Assembly (NCBI GenBank): GCA_030490835.1
Contig: CM059971.1
Location: 102,180,095 to 102,244,094, forward strand
Source: Annona cherimola
Taxonomy: Eukaryota; Streptophyta; Magnoliopsida; Magnoliales; Annonaceae
Direction: 5' to 3'
DNA length: 64,000 bases
Below, piece by piece: positions 1-11,385 of this stretch. The notes under the pieces are model-generated. The model was not told the DNA's origin, ran no database searches, and saw nothing but the letters and a program-made list of their open reading frames with translations. Made by a program: the position numbers and the translations under genes. Positions within the stretch are counted from its first letter, which is position 1, and every line of letters starts with the position of its first letter.

Positions 1-562
1 GTTGTCACCATCTTAAAATTATGATGCGACCAATCAAAAAAAAAAAAAAAAATTATGATGCGACATTCTTTTATGGAAGAATGTGTATGTGGGTTGCTTT
101 TTTTGGGTCATCTTCGGAGGCCGAAACTTTAGATTTTTTAAATGGGTTCCATATTTATTTATTTATGGTGCAAATAATCACAGATATTACAAACTATTTT
201 ATGTTAAGCATTTGTTCTTTAATTTTAATAATTGTTGTATATATATATATATATTCCCTCTCAACAGATGCTAATATTTTAAATATACTAAGTTATAAAC
301 CAAAGTAATTTTTGATTTCATAAATCAATACATTTTAGTAATGATGACAAATGATTTAAAATTTTAATAAAATGTTAAAATTAAAAATGCAAAGTGTTGC
401 ATGCATAGACATGTCCATGCGCTCGGGTTGCATTAGATCATAACTGTTAAATCGCAAAACTTGGACTAAAATATTGCGTATTTACATGGTTGTAAAAATT
501 TAGCCATTTTTCATTGAAATTTTAAAAATATAGAAGCCCATGTGTTGGGGACTAATTTTTTA

Positions 563-958
563 AATAAATGATTCTGTTAACCCGGGCTAAGTAAGTCATT
601 GTTTAGCCTACTTCAAAGAACTCATTTTAATTTTGTTGTTTTTTATGCGCTTATTTATCTAAGTGTATTTAATTTATAAACTAAGTTTTACTATTTGTGA
701 ATACATGTATATATTTTTTAAATATTTTTAAATATAAGGGTATTTTAGCTATTTTAAATGTTAAAAACGGCTAAAATACCCCTATGTTTAAAAATTCAAA
801 AAAATATCCACATTAAAAATTTTTAAAACTTAGTTTATATATTAAATACATTTATATCAACAAGTTTATGAGGAAAAAAGTAAAAAAAAAATTAAATAAA
901 TTTTTTAAGATAGTCTAAGTAAAATATTTTTTAACTCAGACTGACAATGTCATTTATC
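563..958. mobile_element. Foldback MITE with long imperfect terminal inverted repeats
   Basis: The outer ends are ATAAATGATTCTGTTAA and, on the other strand, ATAAATGACATTGTCAG. The arms continue inward through AAGTGTATTTAATTTATAAAC and its inverse to a centre near 745-785, where AGGGTATTTTAGC and GCTAAAATACCCCT are mirror images. The whole unit can fold into one long hairpin. No clear target duplication was seen. Confidence 0.65.
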
Positions 959-2233
959 GTATTTTTATTACATCCGAAAGAGGGGGACTACTGTCATACA
1001 AGTCAAGAGACGAAACCAATTAACTAGGGACTAATATTAGTACGCTATTAAGTATATGTTTTGAACCGCGGGGAAATTATTCAAATAGCCCTTATTCTAC
1101 ACTGTGGAGAAAATATGGAAATTATTATTTTTTCGATCAAGTATGTGCTAGAATAAAGTAAGAGCTGCAAGATACACCTAATTCTACTCCAACCAAATTA
1201 AGAGACTCCTCCTCTTATATAACTATATATATTATAATTTTTTTGATGTAAATATATCTATATTATAATTAATGTAAAAAGAATCAAGTCTTTTGTCAAG
1301 TTAGGATTTCATTCCATAATAATATTTAATATCCCGGTTCAACAAGGCAAAACATTGCAATACAACTTATTTTGGACACAATAGTAGCAACAAATGGTTG
1401 CTAACATCAATGGTATCGTCTTGTTGCCACGAGCGAGCATTATTAGCAACAACGTTGTTTGCACTGAAATAAATGAAATGGACATATAAAATAAAAACAG
1501 AAAGGTAAAATAAAATCGAAAGACTTACTCTGGTTCTAATGTGATGTTAAATGGGAGGGTTGCATTCAATAACAAAATCACTAATTAATTTAAATAATCT
1601 TTTCTTCATATATGACATATATACATGTGCCCCCCGGTCCACAAGGCCATAATAAAAATTGGTGGGTGGCAATGTTAGGAAAAATGGGGCAATTAGAAGG
1701 AGAGTGCGTGTGTAAGTCTCCACAATGAATACAAGTGCAAAATGTACGTTTTGCTTTAAAAGGAAGAGAAGTGTGCACAGGGCTTTGGAAATGATCCATG
1801 CAAGCATCCTAAATTTGCAGTTCAAAAGGGATGTCAGCGTGCTCACACTTTTGCCCTTGTGCCTCACTCATTTTCCCTCCTCTCTCTCTTCCTCGCAAAA
1901 GCAACCAAAGCAAAAAAGAGAAATGATGAGAAAGACAGAAAGCCAAACTAACTGACCCTTCACTCAAGCCCTCTCCCTCTCTAATTGAACCAAGAATTTA
2001 ATTCACTCTCATCTTTTCCTTTTTCTTTTTGTCAAATTCTTGTTCTATGATTCCATTTAGTTAGATTATAGGAGCATTTGGTAAACTACTTAGATGGAAA
2101 CCTACTATCTCATCTTTATTATGTACTTTGCACTCAGCAATACTTAACTTTTTCTATTTCTATCCATATATTTTAGTCATTTTCTGACATAAGGTGTATT
2201 GGTTTAAAGAAAAAAGAAAATAGGAATAGAATG
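959..2233. other. AT-rich intergenic DNA
   Basis: No gene or confident element. A short run of related words (TAGCAAC / GTTGCTA) lies at about 1385-1460. A piece resembling one end of the Tourist-like family (GGAGCATTTGGTAAAC) lies near 2072. ORFs around 1547-1955 have no recognisable product. Confidence 0.4.
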
Positions 2234-2242
2234 TACATGATG

Positions 2243-2609
2243 AACCGCGATTTAGTGCATTGGGTGCAAAAACTTATTTTTTATATTTTTGAAATTTTTT
2301 TATACAATTATTAATCTAAGTGTATTTAACATGCGTATCAATTTTTACCTTTTTTTTTATTTGTAGATAATTTTTTTTTGAATTTTTAAGATTAGTGGCA
2401 GTTTTGTAATTTATGAATTACGAAAATGCCACTGATTTTAAAAAAAGTCCAAAAACATTTAAAAATCTTCAAAAATATAAAACTTGATACACATATTAAA
2501 TATAAATCAATTAACAATTATATAAAAATTTTAAAAAATTAACAAATGAGTTAAATACATCGGGGTGTACCGAAGTTAAGTGCACTCGGGTGCATTTTAA
2601 AAAGTCTAA
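2243..2609. mobile_element. Foldback MITE of the GCACCCGGGTGC family, diverged copy
   Basis: The arms share AATCTAAGTGTATTTAACATG and its inverse with the element at 21650-22030, and the centre (about 2393-2440) pairs AGTGGCA...TTTGTAATT with AAAATGCCACTGAT. The right end carries the family's GTGCACTCGGGTGCA. Flanking words TACATGATG (2234-2242) and TGTATGATG (2610-2618) match at 7 of 9 positions and may be an aged 9-bp target duplication. Confidence 0.7.
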
Positions 2610-2798
2610 TGTATGATGGGGTAATGTGAGTATAATAAAAAAAATAGATAGCATAATTGTATGAAAAGATACGAGAAAATGATTGGAATATAAGAATCAA
2701 AATAAAAACTATTTGATAGTTAGATCTTTACTTTTACATCCTAATTTTTGTTTTTTATTGATATTTATACATCATGACTTCTAATATTATAATTAAGC

Positions 2799-2916
2799 AT
2801 CCCCACGGAAGGGGAATTAGTAAAAACACCTCATGGGCCGCGGGGGGTGGGGGGTGGGTGGGTGGGTAATCTGTGAAAAACATCCCCACTGAAGGGGAAT
2901 CAGTAAAAACACCTCA
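2799..2916. repeat. 82-bp-spaced direct repeat enclosing a G-quadruplex motif
   Basis: CATCCCCACGGAAGGGGAAT at 2799 and its near-copy at 2881 both run on into TAAAAACACCTCA. Between them (2842-2866) are five G runs of 6, 6, 3, 3 and 3, separated by single T residues, a textbook intramolecular G-quadruplex motif on the + strand. Confidence 0.9.
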
Positions 2917-3560
2917 CGCACGAGGACTCGAGCACCCAATCTGGTGGGCTTTTTGCTTTTTATTAACATGTATTCTCGCTTTTTTATTCTTCTCTAGTGT
3001 TGATTCTTTTTTGTCTTTGTAATATCATATTTCTTTAGGATTTTTCAAAAGTATTCTTTTCCCTACTCTGGGTCCGTTTCGTAGATGAAAAAACTTGAAC
3101 CGGAGTGTAAAACTTATCAGCCGGGTACCAAAATTTAAAGCCTGTCGTTTCATCCTTTCAATCTGTGCTGTGGTGATATCATTTTCATTTTTAAATTACT
3201 TATATTTTTATCGTTAATTTCTATTCAGTTCTTTTTCTTTTTCTCCACATTGCGACCAAATCGTGGTCCCAAATGCAGAGAATCCATCATGTCAGCTGTA
3301 GACGGTACAGAATTACTGATGTGCAGGGTCTTACGCTTCCTCTTTTTCATACAAAATCTTCTCCCTTCCTTCTTTCGCCTACTGTTGCCATTTTTCAAAG
3401 ATATTACCCCTGTTGGTTTTATCTTTCTTTTTTTTTTTTTCCCATTTTTTCCTCATTAATTACTATGGCTGCTTTATATGATATATACTAGAGTGAAATG
3501 CTTTGTAATGTGCTGATGAAATCAAAATTATTAATAATAACAGCTCATGATCAAGCCGCG
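2917..3560. other. AT-rich intergenic DNA
   Basis: Pyrimidine-rich on the + strand around 3230-3460. The short ORFs here are T-rich by-products. Nothing recognised. Confidence 0.35.
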
Positions 3561-3564
3561 ATTT

Positions 3565-4252
3565 CAGGGTACATTCAGGGAGTTGAGTTAAGTACGAATC
3601 AAGCTCTTCCAACTCAATTTCCAACTGTGTTAAAATTTACTTTTTTTTTATAACCCAAACCTGATGAATTCAATTTGTAAATATTATAAGTTTAAGGTTC
3701 AAATGGGCCCAAGCCTTATTTGTTCGTTTTATATTTATTATCCAATAAATTATATACATAATATCTAACTAATATTTTTTTATATTTTTTGTATTCTATA
3801 TTTTTTATATTTATATTTGAATACATGTTTGACATATTGTAATTATATTATAAATAAATTATATTATTTTCATTTATATTTATCTTTTATTTATATAATT
3901 CACATTTACATTCGTTAATTTTCTTCATTTATTTTATTTTTTATGTTACATTTTCTAGAAATATTATTTATATTGCTATATTTTTTAAAATATGTAGTTT
4001 GACTATATATTATTATGTTTACTTACATAATTTATTATTATTGTTATTATATATTCATATAAAATTTTAAACCTATTAATCTTAAATAAATATAAATTTA
4101 TTACCCTAAATTCCAACTGAAATTCAATTTGAACCCCATTTTCAAAAATAGAGTTAGGATTTAGAATTTACAAATATATTTAAAGACAATATTTTTTAAA
4201 ACAAGATTAGGGTGAGATGAACCTGAATTTCATGAGCTTGAATTACACCCCA
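3565..4252. mobile_element. Diverged hAT-like non-autonomous element
   Basis: The right end (TTTCATGAGCTTGAATTACACCCCA) closely parallels the right end of the element at 62556-63552, which ends GAGTTGCACCCCTA. The interior (about 3676-4060) is shared with 19630-20030. The left end (CAGGGTACATTC...) is a weak match to the inverted terminus. No target duplication was recognised, so the left boundary is uncertain. Confidence 0.5.
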
Positions 4253-6100
4253 GCTCTTACTTTGATATTATTGATGCACAAAACAAATCAATTTATTCAA
4301 TTCTAAAAAATTAAAAATGCCCTTTAGCTTTAGGTTGTATTAAGTATTTTATTAGCATATATACATGGTTTACATAGTATTTAGGCTTTCATAGAACTGT
4401 AGATTCGCAGAGGATGAGGATTTGCCTGGATCTCAATTTGTTTTTCTAGAAAAGGTTCTTTATGAACTGAACACATGACTCCATCTAGTTCATTAGGGAT
4501 AAGTAATCCCAGTCAAATATATATTAAATTTAATTAAGTAATCGATTAATTAATAGTCTAAGTCGACAATACAAGAAGGTGACATTATTCACCTTTAGAT
4601 CCTTTCTCCAATCGCATGAGATATTTCTTTCTCTGGCTGCCAAATAACCTCCAGTCTTCCACATGTACACGTGATATTTCAGAAATGATTTTATTTTAAA
4701 TTACTATTTTATCTTTTCTCTTAAAGTATATCTTTATTCATGAATCTATCGCTACATTTTTCTTTCATTTTAATCTGGCCATGAGTTAGGTAGATGTTAA
4801 CTTCGGGATCACATCAGGCTTATTTATAACAGAATGAACCGTAATTATGATACAATCTAAATGCATAAATTTCTATGTATAGATGTACACATATAAAATT
4901 CATACTATGTGAGTGCCATGAGAATTCCCAAAATTCTATTGCTGCCGCCCATGTGTCATGCTATTCACGGCCGGCCTAAATAGATCACTTTTTTTAATTA
5001 TTATTCTTTGTAGAAATATGGGCATCAATTGGATCCTATACTCCTACGAAATTTTTATTTTTTGAATTTTTTATTATGTAATTTGTATTTTTAGAGATAT
5101 TAAAAATTAAAATTGTCAAATTTCACGTAAGATGATCTATGCGAAATCTACACTTTTATAAAAACAAATAATAATAATAATAATAAGCTTTTTCGATCGC
5201 CCATACATTGTGTGATATACAAGTAGCCGTGTATTGTTGGGCTTTCTGAACATAACAATCCAAGTTACCGATACCAATAATTTTTTTTAAAATAATAATA
5301 ATAATTTTTTGAAAAGTAATTTAGTAATACTGCATATATCCAAACACGCCCCACTGCATCATTGCTAGAAAAGAAAAGAACCCTCTTTGATGGGACGAGG
5401 ATATTTTCAAAAAAAAAAAAAAAAAAAAAAAGAATTTTCTTTCTTTTTTTTAGGTCGATCATGAGAGAATAAAGGTTGGTGTATCTTAAAAACAAGTTCT
5501 AGCTAGAGCTTTTGTTTTCTTTTTCCCATTTGTCTCTTGTTGTTTCTTTTTCTACATTTTGGGTGGGGTAATGAACAAGGATACTAACGGTTTAAAAGCT
5601 GGGACTTTTTTCCAGCCTTTGAATCTTATCCCTCGAAGAATTCCGTGCCTTTGCTACATCCAGACAAAATTTTAAAAGTGGCGGGAATATCCTACCGGCT
5701 CTTTATTTTTATTTTTATTTTTCCTTTTTGTTTGTTCTCTTCCATTTTTTACCTCAACCCTCCTTAAAAAAAGCTCCAAAACAAGATTCTTCTCCGCCAA
5801 AGTCTGCAAATGCAACGACGCCAAAAGCCATGCCGAACCTAAAGGAAGAAAAATACTGCCGTGTAGTCATCCACCTTACATGTGCTACTAACATTTTTAA
5901 GTGGTCTGGCCCGTTGTTCGATATGCATTTTGCTTTGTTCCAATATTAGTGTAGTGGGCCCACAACTGAAAAGTGGGAATATCTCTTGACTCGACTACTT
6001 TGACCCACACTATCAATTCTCTCATTCGTGTCACGTATGTGGATTATATACGGAAGACTAGAGTCTATTAACCTTAATTAATTTTCCAAGATACCTGCAA
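4253..6100. other. AT-rich intergenic DNA without recognised genes
   Basis: Contains a 23-nt A run (5409-5431). A slightly GC-richer patch at about 5570-5960 holds a 73-codon ORF (5728-5949, +) with no recognisable similarity. No splice-compatible coding exons were found. Confidence 0.4.
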
Positions 6101-6172
6101 AGTTTTAAAATTTTAATCTAATTAGAAACGATCTGAAGTTTTAAAATTCTAATCTAATTAGAAACGATCTTT
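6101..6172. repeat. 36-bp tandem duplication
   Basis: AGTTTTAAAATT(T/C)TAATC is repeated head to tail at 6101 and 6137, each copy running to GAAACGATCT. Only a few differences separate the copies. Confidence 0.85.
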
Positions 6173-6719
6173 TTCAGTAGACTCTTCAATTATTATGAGT
6201 ACCCCTCGCGTTACAGTTTATTAGAAAATGATTGTTGTGTTAGTAAAATTCAAATCAGTGTGAATTGCTAAAATTTTCCTCAAAATTTATGAATCTACAT
6301 AATGGGCATTTAAAAATAAAAAAAATTTAAATTCAAATAAAAGTTTAAATGATGTTAATAACGAATATTTTACTTTTATGAAAGCAAAAGGAAAATTAGT
6401 AGTTTTCGAGGGGTATAAAAATTAAAGTTAACGATACATACTCGGGAAAATTAAAATGCTTATAAAGAAACAAAATTATAAAGTACAATTTCTTTAGTAC
6501 AAATACTTAACCCGGCGGGAGTCCTGAAAATAATGGATATGGAACGCTGCAGGCCGCAGCGCGCCAAAGCGGAATAGCCAAGTGATGGGTAATACGTATT
6601 AATCATTAATTTTGTACGCATGCATGCGTATAATCATTTTTCTACGCACGTAGATATCATTCATTCACTACAAGTATCAAGCATCAACACCATCGAAATG
6701 CTAGATAATGCGTGTGCAC

Positions 6720-7736
6720 GCCGCTGGCGGTCGCAGCACTGAGCTGGTGCTGCTCACCGGAACAATCTCATAACTGCTCCACCGGATCAGCGGTGCAGTT
6801 GCCCAGAAAATATGTTTCACACATATTAAAATGTAATGAAACTTTATATCATTTATTCATATATAAATCACACTTTTAGACTGTTTAGATGTTGAAAAAA
6901 ATCACTTTAAAGTTGTTATTTACATCAAACTATTTTATTACGTTGAATTTGTACCATTTTCAGATGGGGTCTATACACATATACGATTGTGATGAAAATT
7001 GATATGATAATAAAATACATTATTCTAAATACAATGGGTGAAGTAGATTATAATTTAATCATCATGTGGGATATAGTAAATCTAGTTGTGTTAAATCATA
7101 TTTTAGACGATTTAGATGTTGAAAATATCACTTTAAACTTGATATTTACATCAAACTGTTTTATTACCTTCATTTTGTACCATTTTAAAATGACATATAT
7201 ACACATGTTGGATTTTGGTGAAAATTGATATGTTAATAAAGTGAACAATTCTAAATACAATAAGTGGAGTAGATGTCTCATTTATGATCAAATAAGCCCC
7301 ACAGTATACGGACTTGATTATTTTTCATATATGTGTATATAGTGATCCGATCATGTGCAGACGGACTGCACTGTAACATTGTAAAATGAGCCCTACATAT
7401 ATTAGATTGCAATGAAACTTTATATAATCATTTACCCATATAAAAATCATACTTTAGACGGTTTAGATATTGAAAATATTACTTTAAACTTGATATTTAA
7501 GTTAAACTATTTTATTACGTTAATTTTGCATTATCTTAAGATGAGGATCATAGACATGTTGGATTTAAATGAAAATCGATACGTTAATAAAGTAAATAAT
7601 TCTAAATATAATAGGTAGGGTAGATTTACCATTCATGATCAAGTGGGGCCCACAGTGCATAGACTACATAGTGTAGTCGCATGGACTACATGGTGTAGTC
7701 ACATGCACTGGATCATATTCCACGTATATATATATA
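6720..7736. mobile_element. Cluster of three diverged TA-foldback elements
   Basis: Three adjacent copies, roughly 6720-7085, 7086-7345 and 7346-7736, resemble the better-preserved element at 29760-30120. Each has the core TTTAGATGTTGAAAA or TTTAGATATTGAAAA, a middle with AAACTATTTTATTACGTT, and a right half with TGAAAATTGATA and ATTCTAAATACAATGGGTG. Copy 1 keeps the terminal CGGTGCAGTTGCCC word and copy 3 ends in GTGGGGCCCAC. A short TA tract follows at about 7724-7737. Copy 3 also carries two near-palindromes of the form GACTACAT(A/G)GTGTAGTC. Confidence 0.7.
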
Positions 7737-8044
7737 TGTCATAGGCACTTGTATGCATACCCTTTTTATTTTTTTAAAATATAAATAATAAATAATTTTA
7801 TATGACGGATCTAAGTAGGACTCACATGTCCCAAAAAAATATAAAATAAAAGATAAAATTTTTAATCATCCGTAAATTGAATGTAGGACACTACACCTTA
7901 ACTTAATGTGCAAAATTAAGGTAGGGAACTTTCGTGATAAATAGAGATTGATGGACACATCGGCATTTACAAAGGGGTGTTAGTCAGAAGGCATCTACAA
8001 TGTCACATATTGATGATGTCCTCCCCTTTAATAAATTAAAATTT

Positions 8045-8110
8045 GGATTTGGCGAAGTAAGCAGCTGAATTGGTAGGATCGAGCATTGATAGGTTCGACC
8101 TCTCGAATAC
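8045..8110 (+). repeat. Possible tRNA-derived SINE head
   Basis: Words matching RNA polymerase III internal promoters: a box A-like TAAGCAGCTGAATTGG at 8058-8073 and a box B-like AGGTTCGACCTC at 8091-8102. The flanks do not form a tRNA acceptor stem, so this is more likely SINE- or tRNA-derived debris than a tRNA gene. Confidence 0.4.
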
Positions 8111-8469
8111 TGTTTATATGTTCTGTTTATGACTCGTTATGCAGGTAGCCTGGACATGAATCGGCATAGGAAGAGAGGACATGACCAACTCCTGCAGCTG
8201 GGCCCGGCCCGGACCGGCCCGGCTGAACTAAAATTGAATTACCGCGAATACGCACATCCATCGAATATTCGAATGTTCCCGCACCAGCTTTTGTCCACAT
8301 GCACCCATTTAATTCGAATATATATATTGTTCATTTTTCATTCCATTTAACGTGCGGTTGGTTCTTGGAATTGTTTGGTTTATACATCAAGTTAAATTTT
8401 TTTTATTGGGATCTTTTTACATCACGTCTCAATTGATATTACATTTTAAAGTTTCGAGATAATTCCTAC

Positions 8470-8622
8470 AAATTTTCAGAGACAGCCTATGGGCTCATAT
8501 CAACAGGGGAGACAACCTGTCCCCAAATATTAGTGAGGAGACAAAGCTCCCACATTTACATAACCGAGATTCAAACTCGGACTGGTTGAAAATAGCGACC
8601 AAGTTGCTAACCACCCTCGAGC
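8470..8622 (-). mobile_element. tRNA-derived SINE
   Basis: Read on the minus strand from 8622, it starts with a tRNA-like head: box A GGTTAGCAACTTGGTC (about 8597-8612) and box B GAGTTTGAATCTC (8566-8578), at tRNA-like spacing. An unrelated body follows, ending near 8470. The head lacks proper cloverleaf pairing, as expected for a SINE rather than a functional tRNA. Confidence 0.65.
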
Positions 8623-8891
8623 TACATCAAGTTTAAAGCTGTTCTAACCCTAATATGCTAATTTTTTAGAATAAAAATATATGTATATACATTCAAAATT
8701 TTCAAAATGTTATATGAGTTAAACATACTAGGGAAAACATGTTCATAATTTTTTTTTGAAAATACATCTTTTAGGTTATGTTAGTAGGTTAATAAGAACA
8801 TCATCCTTATAAATATGGATCACTATCTTGTTATGTTTGCCTAAAATACCCCTTCATAAAAATCTAGTTTTTTAATAATATTGTTTTATTA

Positions 8892-9193
8892 ACAATGTGT
8901 TTAGCAAGTAATAAAACTTATAGAACTTTTGAATGAAAATTTTTTAGTGTAATAATTTTTTAAATAGATAAAAGTGATAAGATATAGTAGGGGTAATGAT
9001 GAGGAGTAAAGAAAATAATTTTAAAATAGATAAATTAATTATATGGTTAGTTTTGTAAAAATGATTGAAAAGTAGAGTAGTTGTATAGGAATATGTGAAT
9101 AAATAATTAAAAATAAAATAGTTGCAGAGAGTGAAAAGTTTTAGATTAAAAAATTTTAGTTTAAAAAATATTTTGGGTTGCTAAACATGACCT
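8892..9193. mobile_element. Tourist-like MITE (PIF/Harbinger type)
   Basis: The ends GTGTTTAGCAAGTAATAAAA and GGTTGCTAAACATGACC are inverted copies. The interior matches the family (GATTGAAAAGTAGAGTAGTTG, then GAGTGAAAAGTTTTAGATT). It is flanked by TTA and TAA, not an exact duplication, so the insertion looks old. Confidence 0.7.
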
Positions 9194-9457
9194 AAGTGTA
9201 TCTAATTTATAAGTTAAGGTATACCTTTGTAGAAATGTGTAAGGGACTATTCCAAAGACCCAAGATCCTTGAATGGAATGTATATCCTCATTCCATAACA
9301 ACCTTTTCAATTTTCCATGCAACCTTTTACATTTTTTATACAACTTTTTTCATTCTTGATTCACATAATTACCTTTTCATTTCATTTCTCCATCCTATTT
9401 AAGCTTCTTGTATCCTTACGAATAAGCCCTTATTTTTTAAATTTTAAAATCAAGAGC

Positions 9458-9600
9458 ATTCGCCACCTACGGCTTGTGCATGTGGTTAGAGACAAACATC
9501 TCCGTTAGGAGGTCTTGGGTTTGAATCCATGTTGGATAGTTTGAGAGCTATTAAGAATCTCATCACGAGTGCACGGATCATAGATTATAGTATATAAAAT
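9458..9600 (+). mobile_element. tRNA-derived SINE
   Basis: Box A-like GTGCATGTGGTTAGAG lies at about 9476-9491 and box B GGGTTTGAATCC at 9517-9528, at tRNA-like spacing. A non-tRNA body follows (GTTGGATAGTTTGAGAGC...). This is the typical structure of plant SINEs. The 3' end is only approximate, as no clear target duplication was identified. Confidence 0.65.
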
Positions 9601-9939
9601 ATCGATTCATAAGGAATTCTAGACTTAAAATGTTAGATTTAAATATTTTATAACCAAAATCAAGAGAATAAATTGGAATAAAAATAGAAAAATGAAAATA
9701 AAATAAAATTTAGAACTATATTGAAAATTTGAAAGTAAAGATTTGAATACTTAGAATATAAGGTTTCACATGCGTCTTTTGCAGCAGGTAGTGGTATGAT
9801 TATTTACTTTGGATATTGTTTGTTAAAGGAGAACAAACCCTAATGTATCATTGCACCTTCTCTCGAAACCTACAAGGGTAAACCTAATTTATTCATAACC
9901 ACTTATTCTCATAGGATTAAATCAATTAGGATTCATTAA

Positions 9940-10205
9940 GGGTGTGTTTGGTAATAAGTGAAAGTTGTCAAGTTAAAACTTTTCAATCTAAAACTTTTCT
10001 CTCCACAACTACCCTATTTTTTAATAATTTCTTCACATTTTTCTATACAACTACTCTACTTTTCAATCATTTATACATAACTAACTTATCTATTTAAACT
10101 TTATCCTATTTATTCCAGATAATACCCTTATCATATCACATCATTTGACAACTTCTAATCTCTAAAACTTTTCATCAAAAGTTTTATCTATTCCCAAACA
10201 CACCC
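9940..10205. mobile_element. Tourist-like MITE, 266 bp, TAA target duplication
   Basis: Starts GGGTGTGTTTGG and ends CCAAACACACCC, perfect 12-bp terminal inverted repeats, flanked on both sides by TAA (9937-9939 and 10206-10208). A 3-bp TWA-type duplication and a GGG-starting terminus are the marks of PIF/Harbinger-derived Tourist elements. It has no coding capacity. Confidence 0.9.
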
Positions 10206-10929
10206 TAAGTTTTGTGGACATTCGTAAATTTCTCAAGGTCGTCACGTCTATTCTCATGGTCTTAGATTTTCACGTTTAATATCTTGATGGTCGTATATTA
10301 GACTTCTACCTCTCGATTCCATCACCTAATATATATAAAATCATTGCTAAAGTAAGAGCTCAAATACTAGAGAAATATTAAATTACAATATATTAAATTA
10401 ACAACAACATCTATCTTAAATAAATCAAAACCATATACCAGATTACATTGTACGCATGTTATATACTAAATCTTAGATTTAGAATTTAGTAGAGCATGTT
10501 TAAATTCAAAATAAAATTAAAATTAAAATTCATTTTAAACATGACAATTAAAATAAAAAGGAAAGGAGGAAAAGCTTAATGGTTGGAAGCTCCAATAGTG
10601 TGTCACTCGCTCCATGCACCTCACTGCTCTGCCACATGCCCCGCGCTATTAACCTCCTCTCTTCGCCTTTGCTCTCTTTCTCTCTCTCAATTTTCTCTGC
10701 TGTATTTTTTTTCCCAGAACTCGCTGCTCGACCCCATTTTTATAACAGTTAGAAAGGCGTAAATAGAATCTACGCAATTGATCTGCCCAGCAAATTGTAT
10801 TAATTGGACGGCTGTGTTGAATTGAATAAGACTTGCGCATCTACTGCCTGATCTTTGCTTAGGCGGTGGAGAAATTGCATGGATTAAAGGACAGGTTCAA
10901 CGGAAGGCACGACGTAAAATTCAAATGGG
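10206..10929. other. Intergenic DNA
   Basis: AT-rich until about 10560, then a GC-richer patch (10570-10860). The 63-codon minus-strand ORF in that patch has a low-complexity basic end and no recognisable similarity. Confidence 0.35.
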
Positions 10930-11385
10930 CTGTTCGCATGGTGGGCCCCACTGTGTTGCTTGGACGATCTTGACGGTGCTTGATGCATTGGAGGGCTGAT
11001 GCTTGTTGATCATTAATTTAGGCTGGATTTATTTGAATGATTGGACAGCTACTCATCTTGGATTACTTGGACGGTCCTGATTGATCTACTGGTTGGAATT
11101 TAAAATCTTGCTTCAGCCGTTAATCTGGATGGTAGATATCAATTTGGTGGACGTGATGGCTAGTCGATGGAATTTTCCGGTTGCATCTTGACATCTTGAT
11201 GAACGGCCTGGATTTAATATGGACGGTTTGGAGGAAGTGGACGGCTGGAATTTTTAGATTTATAAGGCGGGCCCCACTAAATGGACGGTGCTGTATTGAG
11301 CTGAACTGTGGACTTTCTAGTCGTTGGATGGATTGGCTGACATTGCTGCATTGATGCGATCATCTGGTGGGCCCCACAGCTAAAA
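10930..11385. repeat. GC-richer island with repeated GGACGG words between GTGGGCCCCAC palindromes
   Basis: GGACGG occurs exactly at 11069, 11221, 11239 and 11283. One-mismatch variants lie at about 10962, 10971, 11043, 11159 and 11201, often followed by TTTGG, CTGG or TGC. The island begins and ends near copies of the 11-bp word GTGGGCCCCAC (10941-10951 and 11367-11377), with a further GGGCCCCAC near 11269. No open reading frame spans it. It could be a degenerate minisatellite or transposon interior. Confidence 0.6.
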
